Assembly (NCBI RefSeq): GCF_001050195.2
Contig: NZ_DF967965.1
Span: 94,401-158,400 of the forward strand
Source of the DNA: Anaerolinea thermolimosa
Lineage (GTDB): Bacteria > Chloroflexota > Anaerolineae > Anaerolineales > Anaerolineaceae
Direction of reading: 5' to 3'
DNA: 64,000 nt
A program made the position numbers and the translations under genes. Below are positions 1 to 8,064 of the stretch, one piece after another (within the stretch, counting starts at the first letter, position 1; each line of letters opens with the position of its first letter). The notes under the pieces are model-generated. The model saw only the letters and a program-made list of their open reading frames with translations, was not told the DNA's origin and did not search any database.

Positions 1-951
1 CCCATGGCTCCTAACGAAGCCGATTGTGTACGCATTGTGAACGCGGTGAAGCGCCATGGTGTGCTCTTTGCCGTCTGCCATGTACTGCGCTATACCGGCT
101 ACACGCGCGCATTAAAAAAGCTCCTGGATGACGGCGCGGTGGGAGAGGTGATCAGTATTCAGCATCTTGAACCGGTGGGTTACTGGCACCAGGCGCATTC
201 CTTTGTGCGCGGTAACTGGCGCAATTCTCAGGAATCTTCACCCATGCTGTTGTCCAAGTCGTGTCATGATCTGGATTGGATGCGGTACATTATGGGGAGG
301 TCTTGCCGCTCGGTCTCTTCTTTTGGTGAGCTGACCCATTTTAAAAAAGACCAGAAACCCCCCCAGGCCGGAAATGCCATCCGCTGCCTGGAATGCGATT
401 ATGAACCGCAATGCCCTTACTCTGCAAAAAAGATTTACCTGGGGCGGCTGGCTCGCGGCGAGACGGGCTGGCCGGTGGATGTGGTGGTGCCCGAACCCAC
501 GGTAGAGAGCCTCACCGAGGCTCTGCGTACCGGTCCTTACGGGCGGTGTGTTTACGAATGCGATAATGATGTGGTGGATCACCAGGTTGTCAACCTGTTG
601 TTTGAGGGCGGGAAGACAGGGGTATTCACCATGACGGCCTTCAACCGGTCGGCGCACCGAAAAACTCGCATCTTTGGCACCCGCGGAGAAATTTTCGGTG
701 ATGGCGAACGTATTGAGCTGTTCGATTTCCTTACCGATCAGACGCAGATCATTGAAACCGAGAGCCCCGATGGCAGCATCCTCGGTGGGCATGGGGGCGG
801 CGACTACGGTCTGATGGATGCATTTGTTTCGGCAGTGGCCACCGGAGACCAGAGCCTGATCCTTTCCGGGGCGGACGAGTCCCTCGAGACGCATCGGATG
901 GTCTTTGCCGCCGAACGGGCGCGGGAAGAACACCGGGTGGTTGATCTGTGA
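1..951 (+). CDS. Gfo/Idh/MocA-family oxidoreductase, 5'-truncated by the window edge
   Basis: The frame is already open at base 1 (Pro-Met-Ala-Pro). In this family such a sequence lies just after the EKP motif, so the ATG at base 4 is almost certainly internal. The N-terminal Rossmann half with the dinucleotide-binding glycine motif lies upstream. What remains is the C-terminal alpha/beta domain that binds the sugar or cyclitol substrate. A cysteine cluster (CLEC, then CPYSAKK about six residues later; roughly visible residues 128-145) marks a subfamily with a possible metal site. The family performs NAD(P)-dependent oxidation or reduction of sugars and their derivatives; the substrate cannot be read here. 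The stop codon overlaps the next reading frame, so it is probably co-transcribed with the kinase and hexosaminidase genes that follow, which suggests amino-sugar catabolism. Confidence 0.85.
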   Translation, partial: PMAPNEADCVRIVNAVKRHGVLFAVCHVLRYTGYTRALKKLLDDGAVGEVISIQHLEPVGYWHQAHSFVRGNWRNSQESSPMLLSKSCHDLDWMRYIMGRSCRSVSSFGELTHFKKDQKPPQAGNAIRCLECDYEPQCPYSAKKIYLGRLARGETGWPVDVVVPEPTVESLTEALRTGPYGRCVYECDNDVVDHQVVNLLFEGGKTGVFTMTAFNRSAHRKTRIFGTRGEIFGDGERIELFDFLTDQTQIIETESPDGSILGGHGGGDYGLMDAFVSAVATGDQSLILSGADESLETHRMVFAAERAREEHRVVDL

Positions 952-971
952 AAGCCGCCGGGTGGTCAGGG

Positions 972-2093
972 ATGACTGACGCTCTCCATTCTGCTCTGGC
1001 TGAGGTTGGGGCGCACTTCCAGGTGGAGGGTGAATTCAAAGAAGCGCGCCCTTACGGGAATGGGCACATTAACGACACCTACCTGGCGCTTTATGATTCG
1101 CCTTATGGGATGCGCCGGTATGTGCATCAGCGGATTAATACCCACGTGTTCCGCGAACCCGAAAAGGTGATGGAGAATATCCGGCGGGTGACGGAGCACA
1201 TTCGCCACCTGGTGATTGCGGACGGGGGTGATCCTGCCCGTGAGGTTCTCACCCTCATTCCGGCGCATGATGGATCCTTCACCTGCCGGGATGCATTCGG
1301 TCAGGTCTGGCGCACGTATGCCTATATTGACCGCACCCAGACCTTTGATGTGCCGCCCGATTTGCACACGGTGTATCAGGCGGCGTATGCGTTTGGGCAT
1401 TTTCAACGTCAGCTTGCCAGCCTGCCTGGCCCATCTCTGCACGAGACCATCCCGGGTTTCCATCATACGCCATCCCGCTTTGAGGCTTTTGTGCGCGCCG
1501 TCGAGGCCGATCCCCTCAACCGCGCCGCCCGGGTGAAAGGAGAGATTGCTTTCCTGTTGAGGCGCGAGGCCGATGCCCCCGTTATTGTGGATTTGCTTGA
1601 ACAGGGACGCCTGCCTGAGCGTGCCACGCACAATGACACCAAAATTAACAACGTCCTCTTCGATGAGTTGACCGGCCAGGGAATTTGTGTCATTGATCTG
1701 GATACGGTGATGCCCGGCTCGGCGCTTTATGACTTTGGGGATATGGTGCGTGCGGCTGCCTCTCGCAGTGCTGAAGATGAACCTGACGCATCACGTGCCG
1801 GTTTTGACCTGGCGCTCTTCACCCAGCTGGCGCGTGGTTATGTGCATGCCACGCGAGATTTTCTCACTTCTGCCGAGTTTGAATTGCTGGCTTTTTCGGC
1901 CCGGTTAATCACATATGAGCAGGCCCTGAGGTTCCTGACGGATTACCTCAACGGCGATGTTTATTACAAAGTGGCGCATCCGTCTCAGAACCTCGACCGT
2001 GCCCGCACACAAATAGCCATGCTCGCTGAGATGGAAGACCAGGCCGGACTGATGGAAGCCATAGTGGAGCGTTGCCGCAACGAGAAGGAGTAG
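972..2093 (+). CDS. N-acetylhexosamine 1-kinase-like phosphotransferase (NahK family)
   Basis: This is an aminoglycoside-phosphotransferase-fold kinase of about 373 residues. It carries the NahK-like N-terminal motif YGNGHINDTYL, the catalytic HNDTKINNVLFD segment (catalytic Asp followed by the metal-binding Asn) and the Mg-binding IDLDTVMPG segment followed by LYDFGDMVR. Characterised NahK enzymes phosphorylate GlcNAc or GalNAc at C1 with ATP, feeding nucleotide-sugar synthesis or salvage. The frame is open back to a GTG at 948 that overlaps the previous stop. I prefer the ATG at 972 because similarity to NahK begins there (MTDALHSALAEVGAHF); both starts have only weak GGTGG-type ribosome sites. 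A GH20 hexosaminidase starts 4 bp downstream, so the pair probably releases and then activates amino sugars in the cytoplasm. The substrate is inferred from family and neighbourhood. Confidence 0.8.
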   Translation: MTDALHSALAEVGAHFQVEGEFKEARPYGNGHINDTYLALYDSPYGMRRYVHQRINTHVFREPEKVMENIRRVTEHIRHLVIADGGDPAREVLTLIPAHDGSFTCRDAFGQVWRTYAYIDRTQTFDVPPDLHTVYQAAYAFGHFQRQLASLPGPSLHETIPGFHHTPSRFEAFVRAVEADPLNRAARVKGEIAFLLRREADAPVIVDLLEQGRLPERATHNDTKINNVLFDELTGQGICVIDLDTVMPGSALYDFGDMVRAAASRSAEDEPDASRAGFDLALFTQLARGYVHATRDFLTSAEFELLAFSARLITYEQALRFLTDYLNGDVYYKVAHPSQNLDRARTQIAMLAEMEDQAGLMEAIVERCRNEKE

Positions 2094-2097
2094 AAAA

Positions 2098-3660
2098 ATG
2101 CCCGCATATCCCCCGATTTTACCCCGCCCCCGCCACCTGACTCCCCGCGAGGGACAGTTCACCTTCACTGCCCAGACTGCCCTGCTGGCGGATGAGGCGG
2201 CAGAAGGCGTGGCGGCTTTTTTACGAGATAACCTGGCGCGTGTTGCCGGTATCAGGCTTATGCCGGGCAATTCCAGCGGTAACCGGGTTGAGTTCCGGCT
2301 GGATGAAGGCCTGGCTGCGCTTGGTGAGGAAGGTTACCGGCTGGAGGTATCTCCACAGCGCATCCTGGCGCGCGCACCTGCCCCCCGTGGACTGTTCTAT
2401 GCGCTTCAAACCCTGCGACAGTTGCTCCCGGTGGAGATTTACAGCCCCACCCTTCAGCCGGGCATTGAATGGTGTGTGCCATGTGTGGAAATCGAAGACC
2501 GGCCACGCTTTTCATGGCGCGGAGCGATGCTGGATGTGGCGCGACATTTTATGCCCCTGGAGTTCATTTTTCAATGGATCGATTTGCTTGCTCTGCATAA
2601 GATGAATCGCTTCCACTGGCATTTGACTGACGATCAGGGCTGGCGTATCGAGATAAAGAAGTATCCGCGCCTTACAGAGGTGGGTGCCTGGCGAAAGCAG
2701 ACCATGGTGGGACATTTTGATGGCCAGCTTGAGGGCCTGGTATTTGACGGCATTCCTCATGGAGGTTTCTATACTCAGGAGGAAATACGCAGGGTGGTTG
2801 AGTATGCACGGGCGCGCTTCGTGCAGGTGGTGCCTGAGATTGAGATGCCCGGCCACAGCCAGGCGGCGATTGCCGCCTACCCGTATCTGGGCAACACCGG
2901 AGAAGCGGTAGAGGTGAGCCAGGTATGGGGGATCCATGAGCACGTGTTCAATGTGGAGGAGCGTACTTTCCAGTTCCTCACGGATGTGCTGGAAGAGGTG
3001 CTCGATCTGTTCCCCGGTGCGTTTATTCACGTCGGGGGAGACGAATGCCCCAAAAAGGAATGGCGTGAAAGCCCCTCAGCGCAGGCGCGCATGCGGGAAC
3101 TGGGCCTGAAAAATGAGGATGAACTGCAGAGCTGGTTCATCCGCCGCATTGACCGCTTTCTGACGGAGCAGGGCCGTCGGCTCATCGGCTGGGATGAGAT
3201 TCTGGAAGGTGGGCTGGCCGAAAATGCCGCGGTCATGTCGTGGCGTGGAGAAGAAGGCGGCATTGCCGCTGCCAATGCCGGGCACGATGTGGTTATGGCG
3301 CCCTATACCTTTACCTACCTGGATTACTACCAGTCTGAAGACCGTGCCAGAGAACCGCTGGCCATCGGGGGCTACCTGCCGCTGGAAAAGGTGTATCTCT
3401 ACGATCCTCTCCCGGCGGCCATCGCCCCCGATCAAGCGCACCACGTTCTCGGTACTCAGGCGCAGTTATGGACGGAGTATATTGCCACCCCACAGCATTG
3501 CCAGTACATGGCTTTCCCTCGCCTTTGTGCGCTTGCCGAAACTGCCTGGTTGCCGCCCGAACAAAAAGACCTGGCGGATTTTAAACGGCGGTTGCGCACG
3601 CATCTCCGGCGGTTGGATGTGCTGGGGGTGGCTTACCGCAGGCCAGATGACCCGGACTGA
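2098..3660 (+). CDS. Beta-N-acetylhexosaminidase, glycoside hydrolase family 20
   Basis: The 520-residue protein has the GH20 layout: an N-terminal alpha/beta non-catalytic domain (about residues 1-140), then a TIM barrel opening with DRPRFSWRGAMLDVARHFMP. The barrel contains HLTDDQGWRIEIKKYP and the catalytic Asp-Glu pair in HVGGDECPKKEW, where the Glu is the acid/base and the Asp orients the substrate acetamido group in substrate-assisted catalysis. MSWRGEEGG and a C-terminal QLWTEYI segment supply the usual aromatic pocket. No signal peptide is visible, so it should act in the cytoplasm on imported chito- or galacto-N-oligosaccharides. GAAGGAG lies 8 bp before the ATG. The gene follows the NahK-like kinase by 4 bp. 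Its stop codon abuts the stop codon of the convergent mannonate dehydratase gene with no base between. Confidence 0.92.
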   Translation: MPAYPPILPRPRHLTPREGQFTFTAQTALLADEAAEGVAAFLRDNLARVAGIRLMPGNSSGNRVEFRLDEGLAALGEEGYRLEVSPQRILARAPAPRGLFYALQTLRQLLPVEIYSPTLQPGIEWCVPCVEIEDRPRFSWRGAMLDVARHFMPLEFIFQWIDLLALHKMNRFHWHLTDDQGWRIEIKKYPRLTEVGAWRKQTMVGHFDGQLEGLVFDGIPHGGFYTQEEIRRVVEYARARFVQVVPEIEMPGHSQAAIAAYPYLGNTGEAVEVSQVWGIHEHVFNVEERTFQFLTDVLEEVLDLFPGAFIHVGGDECPKKEWRESPSAQARMRELGLKNEDELQSWFIRRIDRFLTEQGRRLIGWDEILEGGLAENAAVMSWRGEEGGIAAANAGHDVVMAPYTFTYLDYYQSEDRAREPLAIGGYLPLEKVYLYDPLPAAIAPDQAHHVLGTQAQLWTEYIATPQHCQYMAFPRLCALAETAWLPPEQKDLADFKRRLRTHLRRLDVLGVAYRRPDDPD

Positions 3661-4653
3661 TTAATCCTCCTCCCTGGAGTTGTAGACTGCCTCGCGCAAC
3701 CCTTTGATGTAGCCGATGGCAAACAGGCGCCCGATGGAAGAATAAGCCGGGTTGTCGTTGCTGTCTCCTTCCATGGTCGGCACGTGGTCGGGGCGCAGTA
3801 CTCCTTCAAAGCCGATGTCTTTGTAGGCTTTCATGCACTCCAGCATGTTCGTCTTGCCTTCATCGTGGAAGGTCTCGACGAAATTTTCTGCCGTCCCGCG
3901 TACATCACGGAAGTGGGCGAAGAAGATCTTCCCCTGCTTTCCAAAATGACGGATCACACCCGGCAGGTCATCGGTCATCAGGGTGAAGTTCCCCTGGCAG
4001 AGGGCGATGCCGTTCACCGGGCTGGGGTAAAGATCGAGCAGGCGCTGGAAGTTTTCGACACTGCGCATGATGCGCCCCAGACCGCGGATGGGCGAGAGGG
4101 GCGGATCATCGGGGTGCATGGCCAGCAAGACCCCGGCTTTCTCGGCTTCCGGCACCACGGCGCGGAGGAAGTACTCCAGATTCTTCCACAGTGTTTCTTC
4201 GCTTACCTCACCATACTCGGTCAGGGGGGCATTTTTCATCAAATTGTGATCGTAGGCGGTAGCCAGTGCACCGCCCCGTGCGGGAGCCGTGGTAGATGTG
4301 CGCAACCAGTTGAACACGGGCATCCATTCATAACAATAGACGGGCACGCCAAGCCTTCCAAGGTTGCGGATGAGGGTGATGGTGTATTCGATCTCTTCGT
4401 CCCGTCCGGGCAATCCCAGCTTGGCTTTGTTCGTGGGGGGGCGGCTTTCGAGCACCGCCAGTTTGAAACCATAATCCTCATAGGCCGTTTTGACATGAAG
4501 CAGGGGCATGTAGGCCCAGGGCAGTTCCTCTTTGGGAACATTCAATCCGCGGCTGAAATCCATGCCGCCCACCACGTATTTGATGCCCACCTGTTTGACC
4601 ATTCTCCACAGGGGAGAAGGGCGCGGCGGCAATACCTCGGCGATTTTAATCAT
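3661..4653 (-). CDS. uxuA: Mannonate dehydratase
   Basis: The product of about 330 residues matches the UxuA family (TIM barrel, Mn-dependent), which converts D-mannonate to 2-keto-3-deoxygluconate in hexuronate breakdown. Recognisable pieces are [10 protein letters not shown], the metal-binding LAMHPDDPP segment, FAHFRDVRG, and the C-terminal [12 protein letters not shown] motif. The frame extends to a TTG at 4668, but that codon lies inside the Shine-Dalgarno (GGAGGGG on the minus strand, 4661-4667), so the ATG at 4653 ([10 protein letters not shown]) is the start. It lies 48 bp downstream of the serine hydrolase gene on the same strand and may be co-transcribed with it. It is slightly shorter than enterobacterial UxuA, as is common for the non-proteobacterial branch. 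Confidence 0.88.
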   Translation of the reverse strand: MIKIAEVLPPRPSPLWRMVKQVGIKYVVGGMDFSRGLNVPKEELPWAYMPLLHVKTAYEDYGFKLAVLESRPPTNKAKLGLPGRDEEIEYTITLIRNLGRLGVPVYCYEWMPVFNWLRTSTTAPARGGALATAYDHNLMKNAPLTEYGEVSEETLWKNLEYFLRAVVPEAEKAGVLLAMHPDDPPLSPIRGLGRIMRSVENFQRLLDLYPSPVNGIALCQGNFTLMTDDLPGVIRHFGKQGKIFFAHFRDVRGTAENFVETFHDEGKTNMLECMKAYKDIGFEGVLRPDHVPTMEGDSNDNPAYSSIGRLFAIGYIKGLREAVYNSREED

Positions 4654-4701
4654 AGGGAACCCCTCCAAAAATAAGAATAAAGCGCTCCAGATTTACCGGA
4701 G

Positions 4702-5898
4702 TTACGCAACCAGTGCCTGATAAACAGCATTCTTAAAATCTTCCGTCACCGGAAGCACGAAACCGGGCATGTACTGGGTCATTAAAATTCCGAGCAGATC
4801 TTCCCGGGGGTCAACCCAGAACCAGGTGTTGGCGGCTCCCCCCCAGCCCCAGTTGCCTGCTGAACCATAACCCTGGCTGCCGGCCACATCCAGCAGTACT
4901 GAACCTCCCAGTCCAAACCCGTTGAAGGGTTCATCGGGTTTACGGCCATTGCCCGGCAAATGATTCATCATCATCAATTCCACCGTTTTTGGCGCCAGCA
5001 AACGGGTGCCATCCAGAATGCCGCGGTTGAGAATCATTTGGGCAAAGCGCAGATAATCTGCTGTGGTGGAGACCAACCCTCCGCCCCCTGAGGCCACTTT
5101 GGGCTTCCGCAGGTAACTGGAGTCGGTAGCCGAATCGATGACTTTCAGACCTCCGCCTTCTGCCGGGCCATAGACGGCCGTCAGGCGGCTGGCTTTTTCT
5201 TCGGGGACGTAAAAGCCGGTATCTTTCATTCCCAGAGGGGCGAAGATGCGCTCTTCCAGGAACACTTCAAAGGGTTTTCCGGATACCACCTGCACCAGAT
5301 ACCCCAGCACGTCGGTGGCCATGCTGTATCGCCAGGCTTCACCGGGGTGATGGGCCAGGGGAAGACTGGCAATGGTCTCGATCATGGTTTCCAGTTTCAC
5401 ATCGGGGTCGGTATCCATGCGCTTCCACACTTTTTCACGGTAAAGCTCGTCTACCGGGGAGCGCTCATCGAACCCGTAACTGAGGCCCGCCGTATGGGTG
5501 AGCAGGTCGCGGATGGTGATCTCGCGCCGGGCGGGCACCAGGTCGTAGTCAGCATTACCGCGCGGCTGGTACACTTTCATGTCCTTGAAAGCTGGAATGT
5601 AGCGCGAAACCGGGTCTCCCAGCCTGAAGTGGCCTTCCTCGAAAAGCATCATCACTGCAGTGCTGGTGATGGGCTTGCTCATGGAATAAATGCGGAAGAT
5701 GGCATCCAGGCTCATTTCTTTGTTATTCTCGCGATCCATCCAGCCAACCTTTTCCAGGTGAACCACCTGCCCGTGACGGGCGACGAGGGTGATGATTCCG
5801 GCCATGAGGTTGCGGTCGACGTAGCGCTGCATGGCTTCCTTCACCCGCTGTAAACGGCGAGGGTCAAAGCCAACGGATGCGGGGTCTGTTGTGTGCAT
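4702..5898 (-). CDS. Serine hydrolase of the beta-lactamase/esterase EstB family
   Basis: This 398-residue protein has the class C beta-lactamase / penicillin-binding-like fold. The nucleophile motif SxxK is at residues 72-75 (SMSK), the tyrosine motif is probably the YSMATD segment near residue 210, and a C-terminal WGWGG segment stands where the KTG-like strand is expected. No signal peptide is evident. Such proteins are usually esterases, transpeptidase-like enzymes or D-amino-acid peptidases; the substrate cannot be deduced. AAGGAGA stands 7 bp before the ATG. The 5' leader contains a perfect 7-bp inverted repeat just upstream of the ribosome site (listed separately). It heads a probable two-gene unit with mannonate dehydratase. 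Confidence 0.87.
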   Translation of the reverse strand: MHTTDPASVGFDPRRLQRVKEAMQRYVDRNLMAGIITLVARHGQVVHLEKVGWMDRENNKEMSLDAIFRIYSMSKPITSTAVMMLFEEGHFRLGDPVSRYIPAFKDMKVYQPRGNADYDLVPARREITIRDLLTHTAGLSYGFDERSPVDELYREKVWKRMDTDPDVKLETMIETIASLPLAHHPGEAWRYSMATDVLGYLVQVVSGKPFEVFLEERIFAPLGMKDTGFYVPEEKASRLTAVYGPAEGGGLKVIDSATDSSYLRKPKVASGGGGLVSTTADYLRFAQMILNRGILDGTRLLAPKTVELMMMNHLPGNGRKPDEPFNGFGLGGSVLLDVAGSQGYGSAGNWGWGGAANTWFWVDPREDLLGILMTQYMPGFVLPVTEDFKNAVYQALVA

Positions 5899-5919
5899 GA
5901 GTTATTCTCCTTGGTTTTT

Positions 5920-5941
5920 CCAACCCCTATCTGAGGGTTGG
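5920..5941 (-). promoter_or_regulatory. Hairpin in the 5' leader of the serine hydrolase gene
   Basis: A perfect 7-bp stem (CCAACCC/GGGTTGG) with an 8-base loop lies about 10 bases upstream of the AAGGAG ribosome site of the minus-strand hydrolase gene. It is downstream of a possible -10 (TACAAT on the minus strand, + coordinates 5959-5964). On the minus strand it is followed by GAAAAACC rather than a T-tract, so it is more likely an mRNA stabiliser or translation-modulating element than a terminator. Function is inferred. Confidence 0.4.
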
Positions 5942-6054
5942 AGCGATGAACTCGAATCATTGTACTCCCGATTCTCCATAATCTCTCCGGGTGCAGACCA
6001 CTTTTTGAGGTTGTGTTGAGGGTGAGGGTTATCTCTCTAACGGAGGGTGGAGGA

Positions 6055-6063
6055 TGATACAAT
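6055..6063 (+). promoter_or_regulatory. Extended -10 promoter element for the Thermus-type isocitrate dehydrogenase gene
   Basis: TGATACAAT (TGn plus TACAAT) occurs about 43 bases upstream of the ATG at 6106, whose AAGGAG ribosome site is at about 6095-6100. No good -35 hexamer is visible at 17 bp, consistent with an extended -10 promoter. The rest of the 207-bp divergent gap (5899-6105) holds the hydrolase leader hairpin and nothing else recognisable. Confidence 0.45.
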
Positions 6064-6105
6064 TAATGATATTGTTCCTCTTTTAACTCCAAATAAGGAG
6101 CATCT

Positions 6106-7548
6106 ATGGTCCAGACCCGTATTACCCTGGCATATGGCGATGGCATTGGGCCGGAAATTATGCGCGCGGTGCGGCGGATTCTCGAGGCCGCAGGCGCGCC
6201 ACTGGTTTATGACGTGGTTGAGATGGGTGAAACTGTGTATCGGCGAGGGGTGCTTTCAGGCATTCCACCTGAAGCCTGGGAGGTCATCCGTGCGAACCGT
6301 GTGCTCCTCAAAGCTCCCATGACTACCCCGCAAGGGGGTGGTTACAAAAGCATCAACGTGACCCTGCGGATTTCACTGGGACTGTTTGCCAATGTGCGAC
6401 CGTGCAAGGCGTATGCCCCCTTTGTCACTTCTTTGCACCCGGGCATGGATGTGGTGATTATCCGTGAAAACGAGGAAGATCTCTACGGGGGAATTGAACA
6501 CCGCCAGACACGTGAAGTGACCCAGGTGCTCAAATTGATCTCTTACCCCGGCACCCATTCTATCGTCCGCTATGCTTTTGAATATGCCCGGGCTTATGGA
6601 CGCCGCAAGGTGACCTGTATGACCAAAGATAACATCATGAAGATCACCGATGGGCTTTTCCATCGCGTCTTTCGTGAAATTTCTCAGGAATACCCTGATA
6701 TTCAGGCTGAACATCAGATCATCGATATTGGCGCGGCGCGGCTGGCGGCTGCCCCCGAAACACTGGATGTTATTGTTACCCCCAATCTCTATGGAGACAT
6801 TCTCTCTGATGTGGCGGCACAACTTACCGGCTCGGTGGGGCTGGCTGGCTCATCCAACATCGGACGCGAAGCCGCCATGTTCGAGGCGATTCACGGCTCT
6901 GCCCCCGACATCGCCGGGAAGGGCATTGCCAACCCGTCCGGGCTGCTTCAGGCGGCGGTGCAGATGCTGGTGCACGTGGGGCAGGGTGAAACTGCCGCGC
7001 TGATCAACAACGCCTGGTTGTGCACGCTGGAAGATGGCATTCACACTGCAGATATCTACCGGGAGGGGCTGAGCCGCAGGCGGGTAAACACCGATGCCTT
7101 TGCCGATGCTGTCATCGAGCGACTGGGCCGCGAGCCTGAACGGCTGCGCCCGGCACGTTTTCAGCAGGCCAGCATTAGCATTGGGGGAGCGCCTGAACGC
7201 ACTGCGCGCAAGGCATTGTGCGGGGTAGACGTTTTCCTTGACTGGAGCGAAGGAGAACGCGACCCCGCCCGGCTGGGGCGCCAGGTGGAGGGCCTGGTTT
7301 CATCTCCGTTGAAACTGCAGATGATCACCAACCGGGGGGTGAAGGTCTACCCGGAAGGCCTGCCTGAAACTTTCCGCACCGACCACTGGCGCTGCCGTTT
7401 TGTTGCTGAAGATGGCGGCGAGATCGATTTTTCGCGAGTGATAGACCTGCTCTGGCGCCTGCACCAGGCGGGGCTGGAGGTGATCCAGACTGAAAACCTC
7501 TACACTTTCGATGGAGAAAGGGGCTATTCGCCGGGGCAGGGGGAATAG
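6106..7548 (+). CDS. Isocitrate dehydrogenase, Thermus-type with C-terminal extension
   Basis: This 480-residue enzyme belongs to the isocitrate/isopropylmalate dehydrogenase superfamily: YGDGIGPE at residues 10-17, the substrate-loop arginines in SINVTLRISLGLFANVRP, RENEEDLYGGIEH near residues 121-132, and metal-binding aspartates in PNLYGDILSDVAAQL. After the usual core (about 340 residues) it carries about 130 more residues, including GVDVFLDW, MITNRGVKVYP and DHWRCRF, which match the C-terminal domain of the Thermus thermophilus isocitrate dehydrogenase. That domain separates it from LeuB. Expected reaction: oxidative decarboxylation of isocitrate to 2-oxoglutarate in the TCA cycle. Cofactor choice is not settled from sequence. 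A second, E. coli-type isocitrate dehydrogenase lies at 8948-10234 on the other strand. Confidence 0.85.
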   Translation: MVQTRITLAYGDGIGPEIMRAVRRILEAAGAPLVYDVVEMGETVYRRGVLSGIPPEAWEVIRANRVLLKAPMTTPQGGGYKSINVTLRISLGLFANVRPCKAYAPFVTSLHPGMDVVIIRENEEDLYGGIEHRQTREVTQVLKLISYPGTHSIVRYAFEYARAYGRRKVTCMTKDNIMKITDGLFHRVFREISQEYPDIQAEHQIIDIGAARLAAAPETLDVIVTPNLYGDILSDVAAQLTGSVGLAGSSNIGREAAMFEAIHGSAPDIAGKGIANPSGLLQAAVQMLVHVGQGETAALINNAWLCTLEDGIHTADIYREGLSRRRVNTDAFADAVIERLGREPERLRPARFQQASISIGGAPERTARKALCGVDVFLDWSEGERDPARLGRQVEGLVSSPLKLQMITNRGVKVYPEGLPETFRTDHWRCRFVAEDGGEIDFSRVIDLLWRLHQAGLEVIQTENLYTFDGERGYSPGQGE

Positions 7549-7560
7549 CTCTGTGCCACC

Positions 7561-8064
7561 TCAGGGGGTGTAGAGCTGAAGCACCCCAACGTCGACGGTC
7601 TGGTTGGGAATGACCCGAACCGGCACGGTCACCCCGCTGACCCCGGGAAGCTCCACCACCACCCGCCGGGTTCCGGCAGGTACCTGCGGCAGGGTAAATT
7701 CACCCGAAGGCCCGGTGAAGGTCTGCACGCCATCCAGTCCTTCAACGCGCACCACCACGTTCATGATGGAAATACCCGCGAAGTTGGTCACCCGTCCAGT
7801 GACTGTGCCGGGCGGGCCGACGGGGCGGGATTCGAGGGATTGCACCATGCCCAGGATGAGCAAAACAGTGACAAGCACACTGCCCACTGCCGCCCCGCTC
7901 AGCCGCAGGGCATGAAAGAGCCGCCTGCGTTGATAGGGTGAAAGCCTGCGCCGCTCGGGTGGAGTGCTGGCCGAGGTCTCTACCTGTTCGCGGGCGGCCT
8001 CACGCAGGGCGCGCAGGTCGTTTTCGTCTGGAATATCAACAGAGGGAGGTTTTTCGGTGCTCAT
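7561..8064 (-). CDS. Membrane-anchored protein with a carboxypeptidase-regulatory-like beta-sandwich domain
   Basis: The 167-residue protein starts with a charged cytoplasmic region (residues 1-55, ending PYQRRRLFHALR), then a single transmembrane helix (about 57-76), then an extracellular domain. The outer domain contains TVTGRVTNFAGISIMNVVV, a GPSGEFTLPQVPAGTRRVVV turn and a final valine-rich strand, the pattern of CarboxypepD_reg-like Greek-key domains. No catalytic motif is seen, so it is probably an adhesion or structural protein. Its start overlaps the stop of the upstream pilin-like gene (ATGA, 4 bp), implying translational coupling and a joint role at the cell surface. It converges with the isocitrate dehydrogenase gene with a 12-bp gap. 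Confidence 0.7.
   Translation of the reverse strand: MSTEKPPSVDIPDENDLRALREAAREQVETSASTPPERRRLSPYQRRRLFHALRLSGAAVGSVLVTVLLILGMVQSLESRPVGPPGTVTGRVTNFAGISIMNVVVRVEGLDGVQTFTGPSGEFTLPQVPAGTRRVVVELPGVSGVTVPVRVIPNQTVDVGVLQLYTP

Noticed and set aside
238..933. A long open frame on the minus strand opposite the Gfo/Idh gene
   Set aside because: The plus-strand frame has recognisable family motifs and the antisense product shows none. This kind of shadow frame is frequent at this base composition; the same applies to antisense frames at 966-1631, 3784-4674, 9188-9841, 14165-14860, 37088-37900, 40536-41447 and 44398-45048.
6106..7548. Annotation as 3-isopropylmalate dehydrogenase (LeuB)
   Set aside because: The superfamily core fits both, but the extra 130-residue C-terminal domain (GVDVFLDW, MITNRGVKVYP, DHWRCRF) is that of Thermus-type isocitrate dehydrogenase, and no leucine genes are nearby.
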